DNA of 41,367 nt from Schaedlerella sp. (GTDB lineage: Bacteria > Bacillota > Clostridia > Lachnospirales > Lachnospiraceae). A model generated the notes under the pieces. That model was not told the origin of the DNA, made no database searches, and worked only from the letters and a program-made list of their open reading frames with translations. The position numbers were made by a program, and so were the translations under genes. Numbering within the stretch: position 1 is the first letter of the stretch; the number at the start of each line of letters is the position of its first letter. The stretch lies in contig JAHHTO010000003.1 in assembly GCA_020024595.1 (NCBI GenBank), positions 1-41,367 of the forward strand, read 5' to 3'. Positions 31,807 to 39,705 of this stretch are shown piece after piece.

Positions 31807-33054
31807 TTAATTTTTAAAATTAGTTTTGCTTGCATCTTTTTTAGCGATGCGTCCAAGAATAATCGTTAAAATGATACATAAGATTGCTGCAATAATTGCG
31901 TAAATCCAGGTCATGTTGAAGCCGGTTCTTCCATAACTGTCCATCCAGTTTCCAACTAATGTATACATAAATACGTCGGGCATATATCCTAGTGCAGAGG
32001 AAATACCAGATACGCGTCCGCTTAAGCTGAGAGGAATACCTGCATCCTGATGGACTGCAAAATACTGGCTTCTGACTGCATACATAAATATCAGTCCAAA
32101 GAAGAAGTTAAAAATAACTGCAAACATAAATGAAGCATCAGCAGGAAGGAAGATATAAAGTGCAAATGAAAGAACAAGGCCGACACATCCTCCGATAATA
32201 ACTTTCATGCGGGAATGAAGTTTGTCAGCAAGAAATCCCCCGATAATACCACCAACTCCCTGAAGCAGGTATCTGATACCGCCAAGAGTTGCAGCAGTTG
32301 TAGCGGTCATGCCATAAAACTGCTGTGCATATGTTGTAACATATCCAAGTAAGCCATAAACACTGTATGCAGTAAAGATAATTCCGACTAGAAGCCACAC
32401 TCTTGGAATTAAAAGGCATTTAAACATACCCTTTGCTACATCTGGTAAAGATTCTGTCTGTTCTTCAACTTTTGTATCTTCAATAAAGAACCAGTTCAGA
32501 ATACCAATGATGATTACAGTAACTGCGCAGACACGAATAGCAGCGGCAGCACCTGCTACTTCACTCGTAAAAGCAGAAAAGACTACTGTCATAATAAAAA
32601 CAAGCACAGCATTAAGAATACCGCGCAATCCTTCCTGCAGACCAAAGAGCCGTCCTTGCTCTTCCTCAGTGCCAAGCATACGTGTTGCTTTAATGCAGGC
32701 TGACCAGTAGGTAATAATGGTAGAAATACCCATCAGTATAAAAATGATACGGCTAACTGTGAAACCCGGAAAGGTAGAAAACCATAAGCCAAGAATTCCA
32801 GTTGCCAGAAATGAAAAAGTTAAAAGCTTGCGGGCTGAAAATTTGTCGGCAATAATGCCTCCTACGAAGTAAGAAACAGTAGCCACAGCTGCATATCCGG
32901 AGGATAGTAATCCCATTTGCTCATTTGTTAAATTCATGGCATTTTGGATGGGGACATAAAAGGTTTCCCGGATATATGGAAGCTGGAAAATGATACCGGC
33001 TCCGGCTGCTAAAAGGAGTAATGTGCCGTATTTTTTTATAAATTGCTTATTCAT
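31807..33054 (-). CDS. MFS transporter, YqcE/YihN-like
   Basis: The 415-residue protein has about 12 transmembrane helices. Characteristic segments are FYVPIQNAMNLTNEQMG and GGIIADKFSARKLL (motif A after helix 2). It resembles the YihN/YqcE group, of which yqcE lies in the E. coli ygc region. ATG 33054 follows ACGGAGGT; an upstream in-frame start at 33135 lies inside the leader terminator and is not used. The gene is divergent from the GlpP-like gene, and its leader carries the antiterminator and terminator described below. Uptake of the pathway substrate or a precursor is likely. Confidence 0.85.
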   Translation of the reverse strand: MNKQFIKKYGTLLLLAAGAGIIFQLPYIRETFYVPIQNAMNLTNEQMGLLSSGYAAVATVSYFVGGIIADKFSARKLLTFSFLATGILGLWFSTFPGFTVSRIIFILMGISTIITYWSACIKATRMLGTEEEQGRLFGLQEGLRGILNAVLVFIMTVVFSAFTSEVAGAAAAIRVCAVTVIIIGILNWFFIEDTKVEEQTESLPDVAKGMFKCLLIPRVWLLVGIIFTAYSVYGLLGYVTTYAQQFYGMTATTAATLGGIRYLLQGVGGIIGGFLADKLHSRMKVIIGGCVGLVLSFALYIFLPADASFMFAVIFNFFFGLIFMYAVRSQYFAVHQDAGIPLSLSGRVSGISSALGYMPDVFMYTLVGNWMDSYGRTGFNMTWIYAIIAAILCIILTIILGRIAKKDASKTNFKN

Positions 33055-33132
33055 AAAAGTTAACCTCCGTGAGTTCTTTTGTGTTTGATCAGATTGTTTT
33101 GCTGCTGCAGCCAGGAAAACTATCGTTGCAAA

Positions 33133-33174
33133 CAAAAAAGAGAAAAGTAATGCCTTATGGGGCGTTACTTCTCT
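33133..33174 (-). terminator. leader terminator of the YqcE-like gene
   Basis: On the minus strand AGAGAAGTAACGCC pairs with GGCATTACTTTTCTCT (one mismatch, a 2-nt bulge) and is followed by TTTTTTG. It sits between the promoter and the gene, so transcription would stop here unless the overlapping upstream hairpin (33164-33189) forms. Confidence 0.75.
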
Positions 33175-33189
33175 CTCGCTCTTGTAACT
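33164..33189 (-). promoter_or_regulatory. antiterminator hairpin, copy 1 (GlpP-type target)
   Basis: On the minus strand AGTTAC and AGTAAC form a 5-bp stem (GTTAC/GTAAC) around the purine-rich loop AAGAGCGAGAGAGA. It begins at the predicted transcription start, and its 3' arm is part of the 5' arm of the terminator, so the two structures exclude each other. Copy 2 lies at 34067-34096. Confidence 0.75.
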
Positions 33190-33195
33190 GTTTAA

Positions 33196-33224
33196 ATCAT
33201 AAAATAGTTATATAAAAAAGTCAA
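33196..33224 (-). promoter_or_regulatory. promoter of the YqcE-like gene
   Basis: On the minus strand TTGACT (33219-33224) and TATGAT (33196-33201) are separated by 17 nt. Confidence 0.65.
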
Positions 33225-33317
33225 TTGTGAAAGTAAAAAAAAAGAAAAACTGTGAAAGATATACAAAAAATAGGGTCAAGAATTGTCTGAATTTCCGTGG
33301 AGAACAGGGAGCGTGAA

Positions 33318-33346
33318 TTGACTGGAAGGAACGTCTATGGTAGAAT
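33318..33346 (+). promoter_or_regulatory. promoter of the GlpP-like gene
   Basis: TTGACT (33318-33323) and TAGAAT (33341-33346) are separated by 17 nt. No terminator lies in its short leader, so the antiterminator gene appears to be expressed without the RNA switch. Confidence 0.65.
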
Positions 33347-33400
33347 GTATCCGTGTTTATATAAAAAATAGTACAAATGGAGTGCTGGAGAGGAAGATAG

Positions 33401-33979
33401 ATGGAAACTTTAACAAAAGAGAGCTTTTTGGCATCAACAGAAGCATGTCCGGTGATCCCGGAAATAAAAAATGATGAGTGGCTGGAGTCTCTTGCCCGTT
33501 CAGATAGTGATATCGTATATGTTTTGTATGGGGATATCTGTACGATTGCTAGTATTGTGGAAAGAGTAAGAGCTATGGGGAAACGAGCAATAGTTCATAT
33601 TGATCTGCTTGGCGGTTTGTCGCCGAAAGAAATAAGTGTGGATTTTATAAAGAATTATACAAAAGCAGATGGAATTATCAGTATGAAACCTGCCTTGATC
33701 AAACGTGCGAATGAACTGGGGATTTTTACCATCCAGCGTTTTTATATGATTGATGGACTAACTTATGCCAATGTGGCAAAGAATGTAAAAAACAGCAACC
33801 CAGATGTTGTAGAATTTATGCCAGTGGGATTGTTTAAATTAATTCCATATCTGGTGGAACTGATTGATAAACCTATTGTAACAAGCGGACTGACACAGGA
33901 TACAGAGGATATTATTCAGTCTTTGAAAGCTGGTGCATTGGCAATTGCAACAACAAACCGTGAGTTGTGGAATTGCTAA
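33401..33979 (+). CDS. GlpP-like antiterminator protein (YgcP-like)
   Basis: The 192-residue protein of the G3P_antiterm (GlpP) family matches the family in HIDLLGGLS, ADGIISMKPALIKRAN, IQRFYMIDG and PDVVEFMPVGLFKLIP. The C-terminal VTSGLTQDTEDI is a phosphate-binding type loop of the TIM-barrel fold. GlpP proteins bind leader RNA in the presence of glycerol-3-phosphate and prevent termination. E. coli YgcP (191 residues) lies in the ygc cluster, whose gene content matches the genes around this one. The start follows AGAGGAAG. Its likely RNA targets are the two leaders on either side. The inducing ligand may be G3P or another phosphorylated triose or polyol. Confidence 0.85.
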   Translation: METLTKESFLASTEACPVIPEIKNDEWLESLARSDSDIVYVLYGDICTIASIVERVRAMGKRAIVHIDLLGGLSPKEISVDFIKNYTKADGIISMKPALIKRANELGIFTIQRFYMIDGLTYANVAKNVKNSNPDVVEFMPVGLFKLIPYLVELIDKPIVTSGLTQDTEDIIQSLKAGALAIATTNRELWNC

Positions 33980-34031
33980 ATGAGCAAAAGTGCATAAAAA
34001 TACCGACTATTTTTTGTTATAATTCACAATA

Positions 34032-34060
34032 TTGACAATGGATAGTGCGAGAGCTATAAT
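34032..34060 (+). promoter_or_regulatory. consensus promoter of the SDR-kinase-oxidase-Etf-BCCT operon
   Basis: TTGACA (34032-34037) and TATAAT (34055-34060) are both perfect consensus and are separated by 17 nt. A promoter this strong followed by a terminator implies that control is after initiation. Confidence 0.85.
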
Positions 34061-34066
34061 GAGCTT

Positions 34067-34096
34067 AGTTACTAAAGAGCGAAAGAGAGAGTAACT
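34067..34096 (+). promoter_or_regulatory. antiterminator hairpin, copy 2 (GlpP-type target)
   Basis: AGTTACT and AGTAACT form a perfect 7-bp stem around the loop AAAGAGCGAAAGAGAG, starting at the predicted transcription start. Its 3' arm overlaps the 5' arm of the terminator at 34089-34133. The sequence matches copy 1 through GTTAC, AAGAGCGA, AGAGA and GTAAC. Confidence 0.8.
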
Positions 34097-34133
34097 TTTG
34101 TCTAGAAATTTGGGCAAAAGTTGCTCTTTTTTT
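34089..34133 (+). terminator. leader terminator of the SDR operon
   Basis: GAGTAACTTTTG and CAAAAGTTGCTC form a 12-bp stem (one G-T pair) with a 14-nt loop, followed by a run of seven to eight T. It lies about 60 nt before the SDR gene. Confidence 0.85.
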
Positions 34134-34192
34134 GTTCCCGTTTTGGGGATAGGTATTGCTCTTAAAAAATATATTTTTACGGAGGTAAAAAA

Positions 34193-34978
34193 ATGAGCGT
34201 AAATATTAATGATTTTTCAATGGATTTCTTTTCACTGAAAGGAAAAAAAGCAATTGTAACTGGTGGGAATAGTGGATTAGGACAGGCTTTTGCGCTTGCA
34301 CTTGCAAAGGCAGGCGCAGATATCTTTGTATTTGCACACATAGATGATGATGGAACAACTCAGAAACTGATTGAAGGCTGTGGTGTAAAATATACATTTA
34401 TGCAAGGGGATATTACAGAAGAAGGAATTTGTGAGAAAGTTGTAGATACATGTGTGGAAACGTATGGACAGGTAGATATTCTTGTAAACTGTGCAGGAAT
34501 TTGTATCTGCAAGGATGTTCTTGATTTTGGAAGAAAAGAATGGGATCCGATGATTGCAATTAACTTGACAGCAGCATTTGAGTTAAGTCGTGCAGTAGCA
34601 AAATATATGATTCCTCAGAGAAGTGGAAAGATTATTAACATCTGTTCTCTGTTTTCATTCCTAGGTGGCCTGGGATCCCCAGCATATGCTGCAATGAAAG
34701 CGGGGCTTATGGGACTTACAAAAGCATATGCAGATGAATTGGGTAAATATGGAATTACAGTAAATGGTATTGCGCCGGGATATTTCCAGACAAGTATGAC
34801 GACAGGATCCGGAAGTGCTAATGATGAAAAATACATTAAGATTAAAGAGCATGTTCCAGCAGATCGCTGGGGGGAAAGACAAGATCTTATGGGAGCAATG
34901 GTATTTCTTGCAAGTCATGCATCAGATTATGTAAATGGCACACTGCTTGTTGTAGACGGTGGATATCTTGTAAGATAA
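34193..34978 (+). CDS. short-chain dehydrogenase/reductase, YgcW-like
   Basis: The 261-residue classical SDR has the cofactor motif TGGNSGLG (residues 24-31), NCAG, catalytic Ser in NICSLFS, YAAMK (Tyr/Lys pair) and a C-terminal VDGGYLVR. E. coli YgcW is the SDR of the ygc cluster. The leader carries the antiterminator switch and the ribosome binding site is ACGGAGG. It would oxidise or reduce a hydroxy group of the substrate with NAD(P). The substrate is unknown. Confidence 0.88.
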   Translation: MSVNINDFSMDFFSLKGKKAIVTGGNSGLGQAFALALAKAGADIFVFAHIDDDGTTQKLIEGCGVKYTFMQGDITEEGICEKVVDTCVETYGQVDILVNCAGICICKDVLDFGRKEWDPMIAINLTAAFELSRAVAKYMIPQRSGKIINICSLFSFLGGLGSPAYAAMKAGLMGLTKAYADELGKYGITVNGIAPGYFQTSMTTGSGSANDEKYIKIKEHVPADRWGERQDLMGAMVFLASHASDYVNGTLLVVDGGYLVR

Positions 34979-35004
34979 AAGAGCGGAGGAAGAAGGATTT
35001 TGAT

Positions 35005-36435
35005 ATGGATAAAAAATACATTATAGGTATTGATGAGGGCTCCCAGAGTGCAAAAGTAACAATTTTTGACGTGGAAGGTCATGTGATCTGTGAGGACAGA
35101 GCAGCCTTGAAGCCTTATAATCTTCCACAGCCCGGATACGTGGAACATCCGGATGATGACTGGTGGGATGCTATTTGCAAGGGCGCAAAAAAATGTATGG
35201 AGAAATTTGAGGGTAATGCGGAGGAAATTATTGGAATTGGCCTCTGCACCATTCGATGTTGCCGTGCATATCTGAAAAAGGATGGTACACTGGCACAGCC
35301 GGCAATGAGCTGGATGGATGTGAGAGTTTCCCAGCCATATAAACATACAAATCCGGAAGTTGCTTATATAGTAGCATCCTCAGGATATATTACACATCGT
35401 CTTACAGGTGAGTGTAAAGATACCGTTGCAAACTATGAATATGGCTGGCCTGTTGATGTGGATAATTGGAAATGGTCTGATGACCCGGAAGCGTACAAGG
35501 CAACAGGCATGCCGCGTGAAATGCTATTCGAACTTGTGATGCCGGGAGACATTCTTGGATACGTTACAAAAGAAGCGGCAGAGGCAACGGGACTTCCGGA
35601 AGGCGTTCCGGTAGTGGCAACCTCAAATGACAAAGCAGTAGAAGGTCTTGGAACAGGATGTATGGGAGATACAACCGCCTGCATTTCCCTTGGAACATAT
35701 ACAACTGCAATGATGGAGGGAAAAGAAAATCTGAAGGGAACTTCTTACGCATGGCCGAAATTTTCCTGTGTACCTAATAAATATTTTTATGACAGCAATG
35801 GAATCCGCAGGGGAATGTGGACAATCAGCTGGTTTAGAGAGGTTCTAGGTGACAGCTATATTAAAATGGCTGAAGAACAGGGAATGTCTGCAGAGGAGTT
35901 GTTAAGTGTTGAGGCAGAAAAAGTACCTGCAGGCAGTGATGGACTTATGACTGTGTTGGAGTGGTTGGCGCCGGTGGATGCTCGTTATAAGAAGGGGATT
36001 ATGATTGGATTTGACGGCAGGCATACAAGAGGCCATATTTACAGATCTTTGCTAGAGGCAGTTGCAATGACTTTAAAGAAGCATGTGGACGATATGTGTA
36101 ATGAGATTCATGTTTCTTTAGAAAAACTGATTATAACAGGCGGAGGATCAAACAGTGATCTTTTTATGCAGATTCTTGCAGATGTATTTAATCTTCCTAC
36201 GGTCAGAAACGAAGTAAACGGAGCAGCCGGAATGGGATCTGCTATTTGTGCAGCAGTTGCAGCCGGTATATATGAAAGTTTTGAAGAAGCCGTAGAGAAG
36301 ATGGTTCGTTATAAAGATACTTTTGATCCTGATCCGAAAAATGTAGCTTTATATGAAAAGATGCTTCCGATTTACAGTAGTATTACTGGATATACAGACG
36401 AAGTACTGAAAAAATCATACGAGATATTCAAATAA
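35005..36435 (+). CDS. FGGY-family carbohydrate kinase, YgcE-like
   Basis: The 476-residue kinase has an N-terminal phosphate motif IGIDEGSQSAKVTIFD and a central ATKSNDK-type substrate/ATP stretch (VATSNDKAVEGLGTGC, then ACISLGTYTT). The C-terminal ITGGGSNSDLFMQILADV forms the FGGY nucleotide-binding signature. E. coli YgcE belongs to the same cluster type. The FGGY fold phosphorylates sugars, ketoses or polyols, including glycerol. A phosphorylated product would fit an inducer of the GlpP-like protein. The start follows GCGGAGGAAG; the spacing is somewhat long (about 12 nt). Confidence 0.88.
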   Translation: MDKKYIIGIDEGSQSAKVTIFDVEGHVICEDRAALKPYNLPQPGYVEHPDDDWWDAICKGAKKCMEKFEGNAEEIIGIGLCTIRCCRAYLKKDGTLAQPAMSWMDVRVSQPYKHTNPEVAYIVASSGYITHRLTGECKDTVANYEYGWPVDVDNWKWSDDPEAYKATGMPREMLFELVMPGDILGYVTKEAAEATGLPEGVPVVATSNDKAVEGLGTGCMGDTTACISLGTYTTAMMEGKENLKGTSYAWPKFSCVPNKYFYDSNGIRRGMWTISWFREVLGDSYIKMAEEQGMSAEELLSVEAEKVPAGSDGLMTVLEWLAPVDARYKKGIMIGFDGRHTRGHIYRSLLEAVAMTLKKHVDDMCNEIHVSLEKLIITGGGSNSDLFMQILADVFNLPTVRNEVNGAAGMGSAICAAVAAGIYESFEEAVEKMVRYKDTFDPDPKNVALYEKMLPIYSSITGYTDEVLKKSYEIFK

Positions 36436-36454
36436 AATATAAAGGAGACTTATT

Positions 36455-37927
36455 ATGAATAAAGAACAAATCTTAAATGCATTAGGAACCATGCTGACAG
36501 CGGAACAGATCAATACTGATGCAGAAGATTTATATGATGCATCTGCGGATCGTTATAAAAAATATGCAAAAGCAAAAAAGGTATTGGACAATCCTATTCC
36601 TACTGCAATTGTTTATCCTAAAAGTGCAGAGGAAGTAAAAGAACTTCTGACATTCTGTAATGAAAATAGAATTAATGTAATTCCGAGAAGTGGTAAAACA
36701 GCAACAGAAGGCGGACTTGAAAACTGGAAAGAGTTTGCCATTGTAATTGATGGAAAGAATTTAAACAAAATTATTAACATCGATCCATATAATATGCAGG
36801 CGACTGTACAGTCAGGTGTTGCACTTCAGGATTTAGAGGATGAGTTAAGAAAAATTGGATATACAACAGGACATTCTCCACAGTCAAAGCCGGTTGCTCA
36901 GTATGGTGGTCTCGTTTCCACAAGGAGTATCGGACAGTTCTCTACGCTGTATGGCGGAATTGAAGATATGGTAGTAGGTCTGGAATGTGTGTTTCCAGAT
37001 GGACATATTTGTCGTATAAAAAATGTACCGAGACGTGCTGGCGGACCGGATATCAGACATATTGCTATAGGCAATGAAGGAACCCTCTGTTACATTACAG
37101 AAGTGACGATTAAGATTTTTAAATATTTTCCAGAAAATAATCTCTTCTACGGATACCTGGTTAATGATGTTGCTACAGGAATAAAAGTTCTCAGAGAAGT
37201 GTTTATAAATGGATATCGTCCATCTGTTGCGCGGGTTTATTCTGAAGAGGATGCCCGTCAGCATTTTTATCATTTCCATGAGGGAAAATGCGTTTTGATT
37301 TTTATGGCAGAAGGACCAAAGCCAATTGCAGATGCATGTGGAGAAGGAATCGAAGAAGCAGTTGAGAAATTCAGTGATGGTATTATCAAAAAAGTGGACA
37401 GTTCGTTAATTGAAGATTGGTTCAATCATCTGAATTGGTCTCAGAAAGACATTGATGATGAAGTACAGGAAATGATCAATAATGATCGCCACAGTGGATA
37501 CACAACAGAAATCTCAGCAAGCTGGGAAGTAATTCCACAGATTTATGAGAATGTCATCAACAGAATTCGCACAGAATTTAGACAGGCTGACGACCTTGTA
37601 ATGTTAGGAGGACATTCTTCTCACAGCTATTTAAATGGTACAAATATGTATTTTGTATATCAGTATAATATTAACTGTGAGCCAGAAGATGAGTTCAGAA
37701 TGTACCATCATCCGCTTCAGACGATTATTGTAGAAGAAACTCTGAAATTAGGCGGTTCTATGTGCCATCATCATGGAATTGGAAAGTATCGTAATGAGTG
37801 GACTAAGGAAGAGCATGGTTCTGCATTTTACATGCTGGAAAAATTAAAAGAAACATTTGATCCTAATGGAATCATGAACTTTGGAAATATCTTCTATCAA
37901 GAAGAGGGAGCAAAATTTCAGAAATAA
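36455..37927 (+). CDS. FAD-linked oxidase, AGPS-like (YgcU-like)
   Basis: The 490-residue protein has a PCMH-type FAD-binding domain (about residues 45-225; VIPRSGKTATEGG, then GGLVSTRSIGQFSTLYGGIEDMV) and a FAD_oxidase_C cap. Features seen also in alkylglycerone-phosphate synthase are HSSHSYLNGTNMYFVYQY and CHHHGIGKYR near the C-terminus. Followed directly by EtfB and EtfA, it is a dehydrogenase that passes electrons to the flavoprotein. E. coli YgcU is the counterpart. It could act on a hydroxy acid, a glycerol-type polyol phosphate or the kinase product. The start follows AAAGGAG. Confidence 0.85.
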   Translation: MNKEQILNALGTMLTAEQINTDAEDLYDASADRYKKYAKAKKVLDNPIPTAIVYPKSAEEVKELLTFCNENRINVIPRSGKTATEGGLENWKEFAIVIDGKNLNKIINIDPYNMQATVQSGVALQDLEDELRKIGYTTGHSPQSKPVAQYGGLVSTRSIGQFSTLYGGIEDMVVGLECVFPDGHICRIKNVPRRAGGPDIRHIAIGNEGTLCYITEVTIKIFKYFPENNLFYGYLVNDVATGIKVLREVFINGYRPSVARVYSEEDARQHFYHFHEGKCVLIFMAEGPKPIADACGEGIEEAVEKFSDGIIKKVDSSLIEDWFNHLNWSQKDIDDEVQEMINNDRHSGYTTEISASWEVIPQIYENVINRIRTEFRQADDLVMLGGHSSHSYLNGTNMYFVYQYNINCEPEDEFRMYHHPLQTIIVEETLKLGGSMCHHHGIGKYRNEWTKEEHGSAFYMLEKLKETFDPNGIMNFGNIFYQEEGAKFQK

Positions 37928-37954
37928 AATTTGCTACAGATATTGGAGGAGCTC

Positions 37955-38752
37955 ATGAAAATTATTTGCCTTATTAAATTCACACCGGATGTGGACGCAT
38001 TTGAGTATGATTATGAAAATAATGTTCTGCTGCGTGACAAGGTTAAGCAGATTATTAATCCTGATGATGCCTGTGCTCTGGGATTTGCGCTTCAACTGAA
38101 AAAGAAAAATCCGGATATCAGAATAGAGGTGGTCACAATGGCACCACCCAGTGTAAAAAAAATGATGGAGGATATTTTAAGACGGCAGGTGGATTTCGGA
38201 ACGATTATTTCAGATCCATTATTCAGTGGCAGTGACACACTGGCAACCAGTATGGTATTAGGGACTTATTTAAAAACAGCGGAGTATGACGTGATCTTGA
38301 CGGGAAATCAGTCCCTAGATGGAGATACGGCACAGGTTCCCTCGCAGCTTGCTGCATTACTGGAAATTGGACATATGTCTGGGATTACAAATATAGATGA
38401 GAAATCGTTTATAAATGGAGCTCCTCTTGTAGAGGTAGATACAGAAAATCACATAGATACATATAAAATACCTTTCCCTGCAATTCTTAGTGTTTGCAGG
38501 GAAAGCAAATATAAATTACCATTTGTTCGATATGCGGATCTGGATTTGGATGTCAGCGATAAACTGGAGATAGTAGATAATCAGATTTTGAAGTTAGATA
38601 TAAAATATGTTGGATTAAAAGGCTCTTCAACCAGGGTTGTAAAGACCTATGTGAAAAAATATGAACAAAAAGAAAAAATCATCGTTTACAACAATCCGGA
38701 AGGTATTGAGACGGTATATAGATTTTTAAAAGAAAACGGGTATCTGAAATGA
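37955..38752 (+). CDS. etfB: electron transfer flavoprotein beta subunit, YgcR-like
   Basis: The 265-residue protein has the Etf-beta nucleotide-binding region NPDDACALGFALQLK and GNQSLDGDTAQVPSQLA, the DGDTxQ motif that binds AMP or FAD. ATG 37955 follows GGAGGAGCTC; an in-frame upstream start at 37931 has no site. It overlaps etfA by 4 nt. With EtfA it accepts electrons from the FAD-linked oxidase; whether the pair bifurcates cannot be decided by reading. E. coli YgcR is the matching protein. Confidence 0.88.
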   Translation: MKIICLIKFTPDVDAFEYDYENNVLLRDKVKQIINPDDACALGFALQLKKKNPDIRIEVVTMAPPSVKKMMEDILRRQVDFGTIISDPLFSGSDTLATSMVLGTYLKTAEYDVILTGNQSLDGDTAQVPSQLAALLEIGHMSGITNIDEKSFINGAPLVEVDTENHIDTYKIPFPAILSVCRESKYKLPFVRYADLDLDVSDKLEIVDNQILKLDIKYVGLKGSSTRVVKTYVKKYEQKEKIIVYNNPEGIETVYRFLKENGYLK

Positions 38753-39705
38753 AAAAATGCTTAATTTTTTTTGAAAAACAATATGAAAAATTCTGTATTG
38801 ATCTTCTGGAAACAGTAAATCAAATGTACGGAAAAAATTTTGTGAGTTATGCATTGTCAATTGATGCAGATATCGAAGTAGCAACTGATAAGTTTGATGA
38901 AATTATTTTAGTTGAGAATAGACAGATAATATGTCATAATATTCATATGATTACAAGGATTGTCGAGGAATTGCATAAAGAAATTCAGTTTGACAGTATT
39001 CTTATTCTGGCAACGCATTATGGTAGAATGCTGGCACCGGCTCTGTCAATGAAGCTTGGAACCGGTCTGGTAGCAGATGTAACTCAGATTAGCCATTATA
39101 AAGATAAAATTGAGATGATACGGCCTGCATTCAGCGGAAAAATCTTGGCAGGAATCATTAATATGAGAGAAGATACAGTTATGATGACTGTACGACCGGG
39201 TGTGTTTCTTTATGAGAATATAACATTAAAAAGAACAAAAATATGGAGCTATATGCCTGATAAAATAGATAAGCCCAAGCTGGAATTGATTTCAAGACGG
39301 AAAAAACCGGAAACAAGAGATATCAGGGACAGTGAAATTTTGGTATCCGGGGGCGGTGGTATTCTGAATGATTTTGATAGTATAGACGAACTTGCAAAGC
39401 GTTTGGGCGGAATGAAGGCAGCAAGTCGCCGTGTAGTAGATAGTGGAAAAGCAGATCGTAGCATACAGGTTGGGCAGTCAGGGAAAATTGTTCATCCTAG
39501 GCTTTACATTGCATTAGGTATATGTGGTGTTTTGCAACATGTTGCGGGTCTGAATCATGTTCAACACATTATTTCAGTAAATACGAATAAAAATGCACCT
39601 ATGTGCAGTCTTGCTGATATTGTTGTGGAAGGGGATGCCCGTACTTTTGTAGACAGTCTGATTGAAAGAATTGACCGAGAAAAAATGATTCAGGAGAAAG
39701 GGTGA
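38749..39705 (+). CDS. etfA: electron transfer flavoprotein alpha subunit, YgcQ-like
   Basis: The 318-residue protein has a C-terminal FAD-binding domain (about residues 200-305): ASRRVVDSGKA, QVGQSGKIVHPRLYIALGICGVLQHVAG and NTNKNAPMCSLADIVVEGD. In typical EtfA the FAD loop reads QTGK and GISGAIQH; here QSGK and GICGVLQH. The gene stops immediately before the BCCT start codon, and no other redox partner is near. E. coli YgcQ is the counterpart. Confidence 0.88.
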   Translation: MKKCLIFFEKQYEKFCIDLLETVNQMYGKNFVSYALSIDADIEVATDKFDEIILVENRQIICHNIHMITRIVEELHKEIQFDSILILATHYGRMLAPALSMKLGTGLVADVTQISHYKDKIEMIRPAFSGKILAGIINMREDTVMMTVRPGVFLYENITLKRTKIWSYMPDKIDKPKLELISRRKKPETRDIRDSEILVSGGGGILNDFDSIDELAKRLGGMKAASRRVVDSGKADRSIQVGQSGKIVHPRLYIALGICGVLQHVAGLNHVQHIISVNTNKNAPMCSLADIVVEGDARTFVDSLIERIDREKMIQEKG

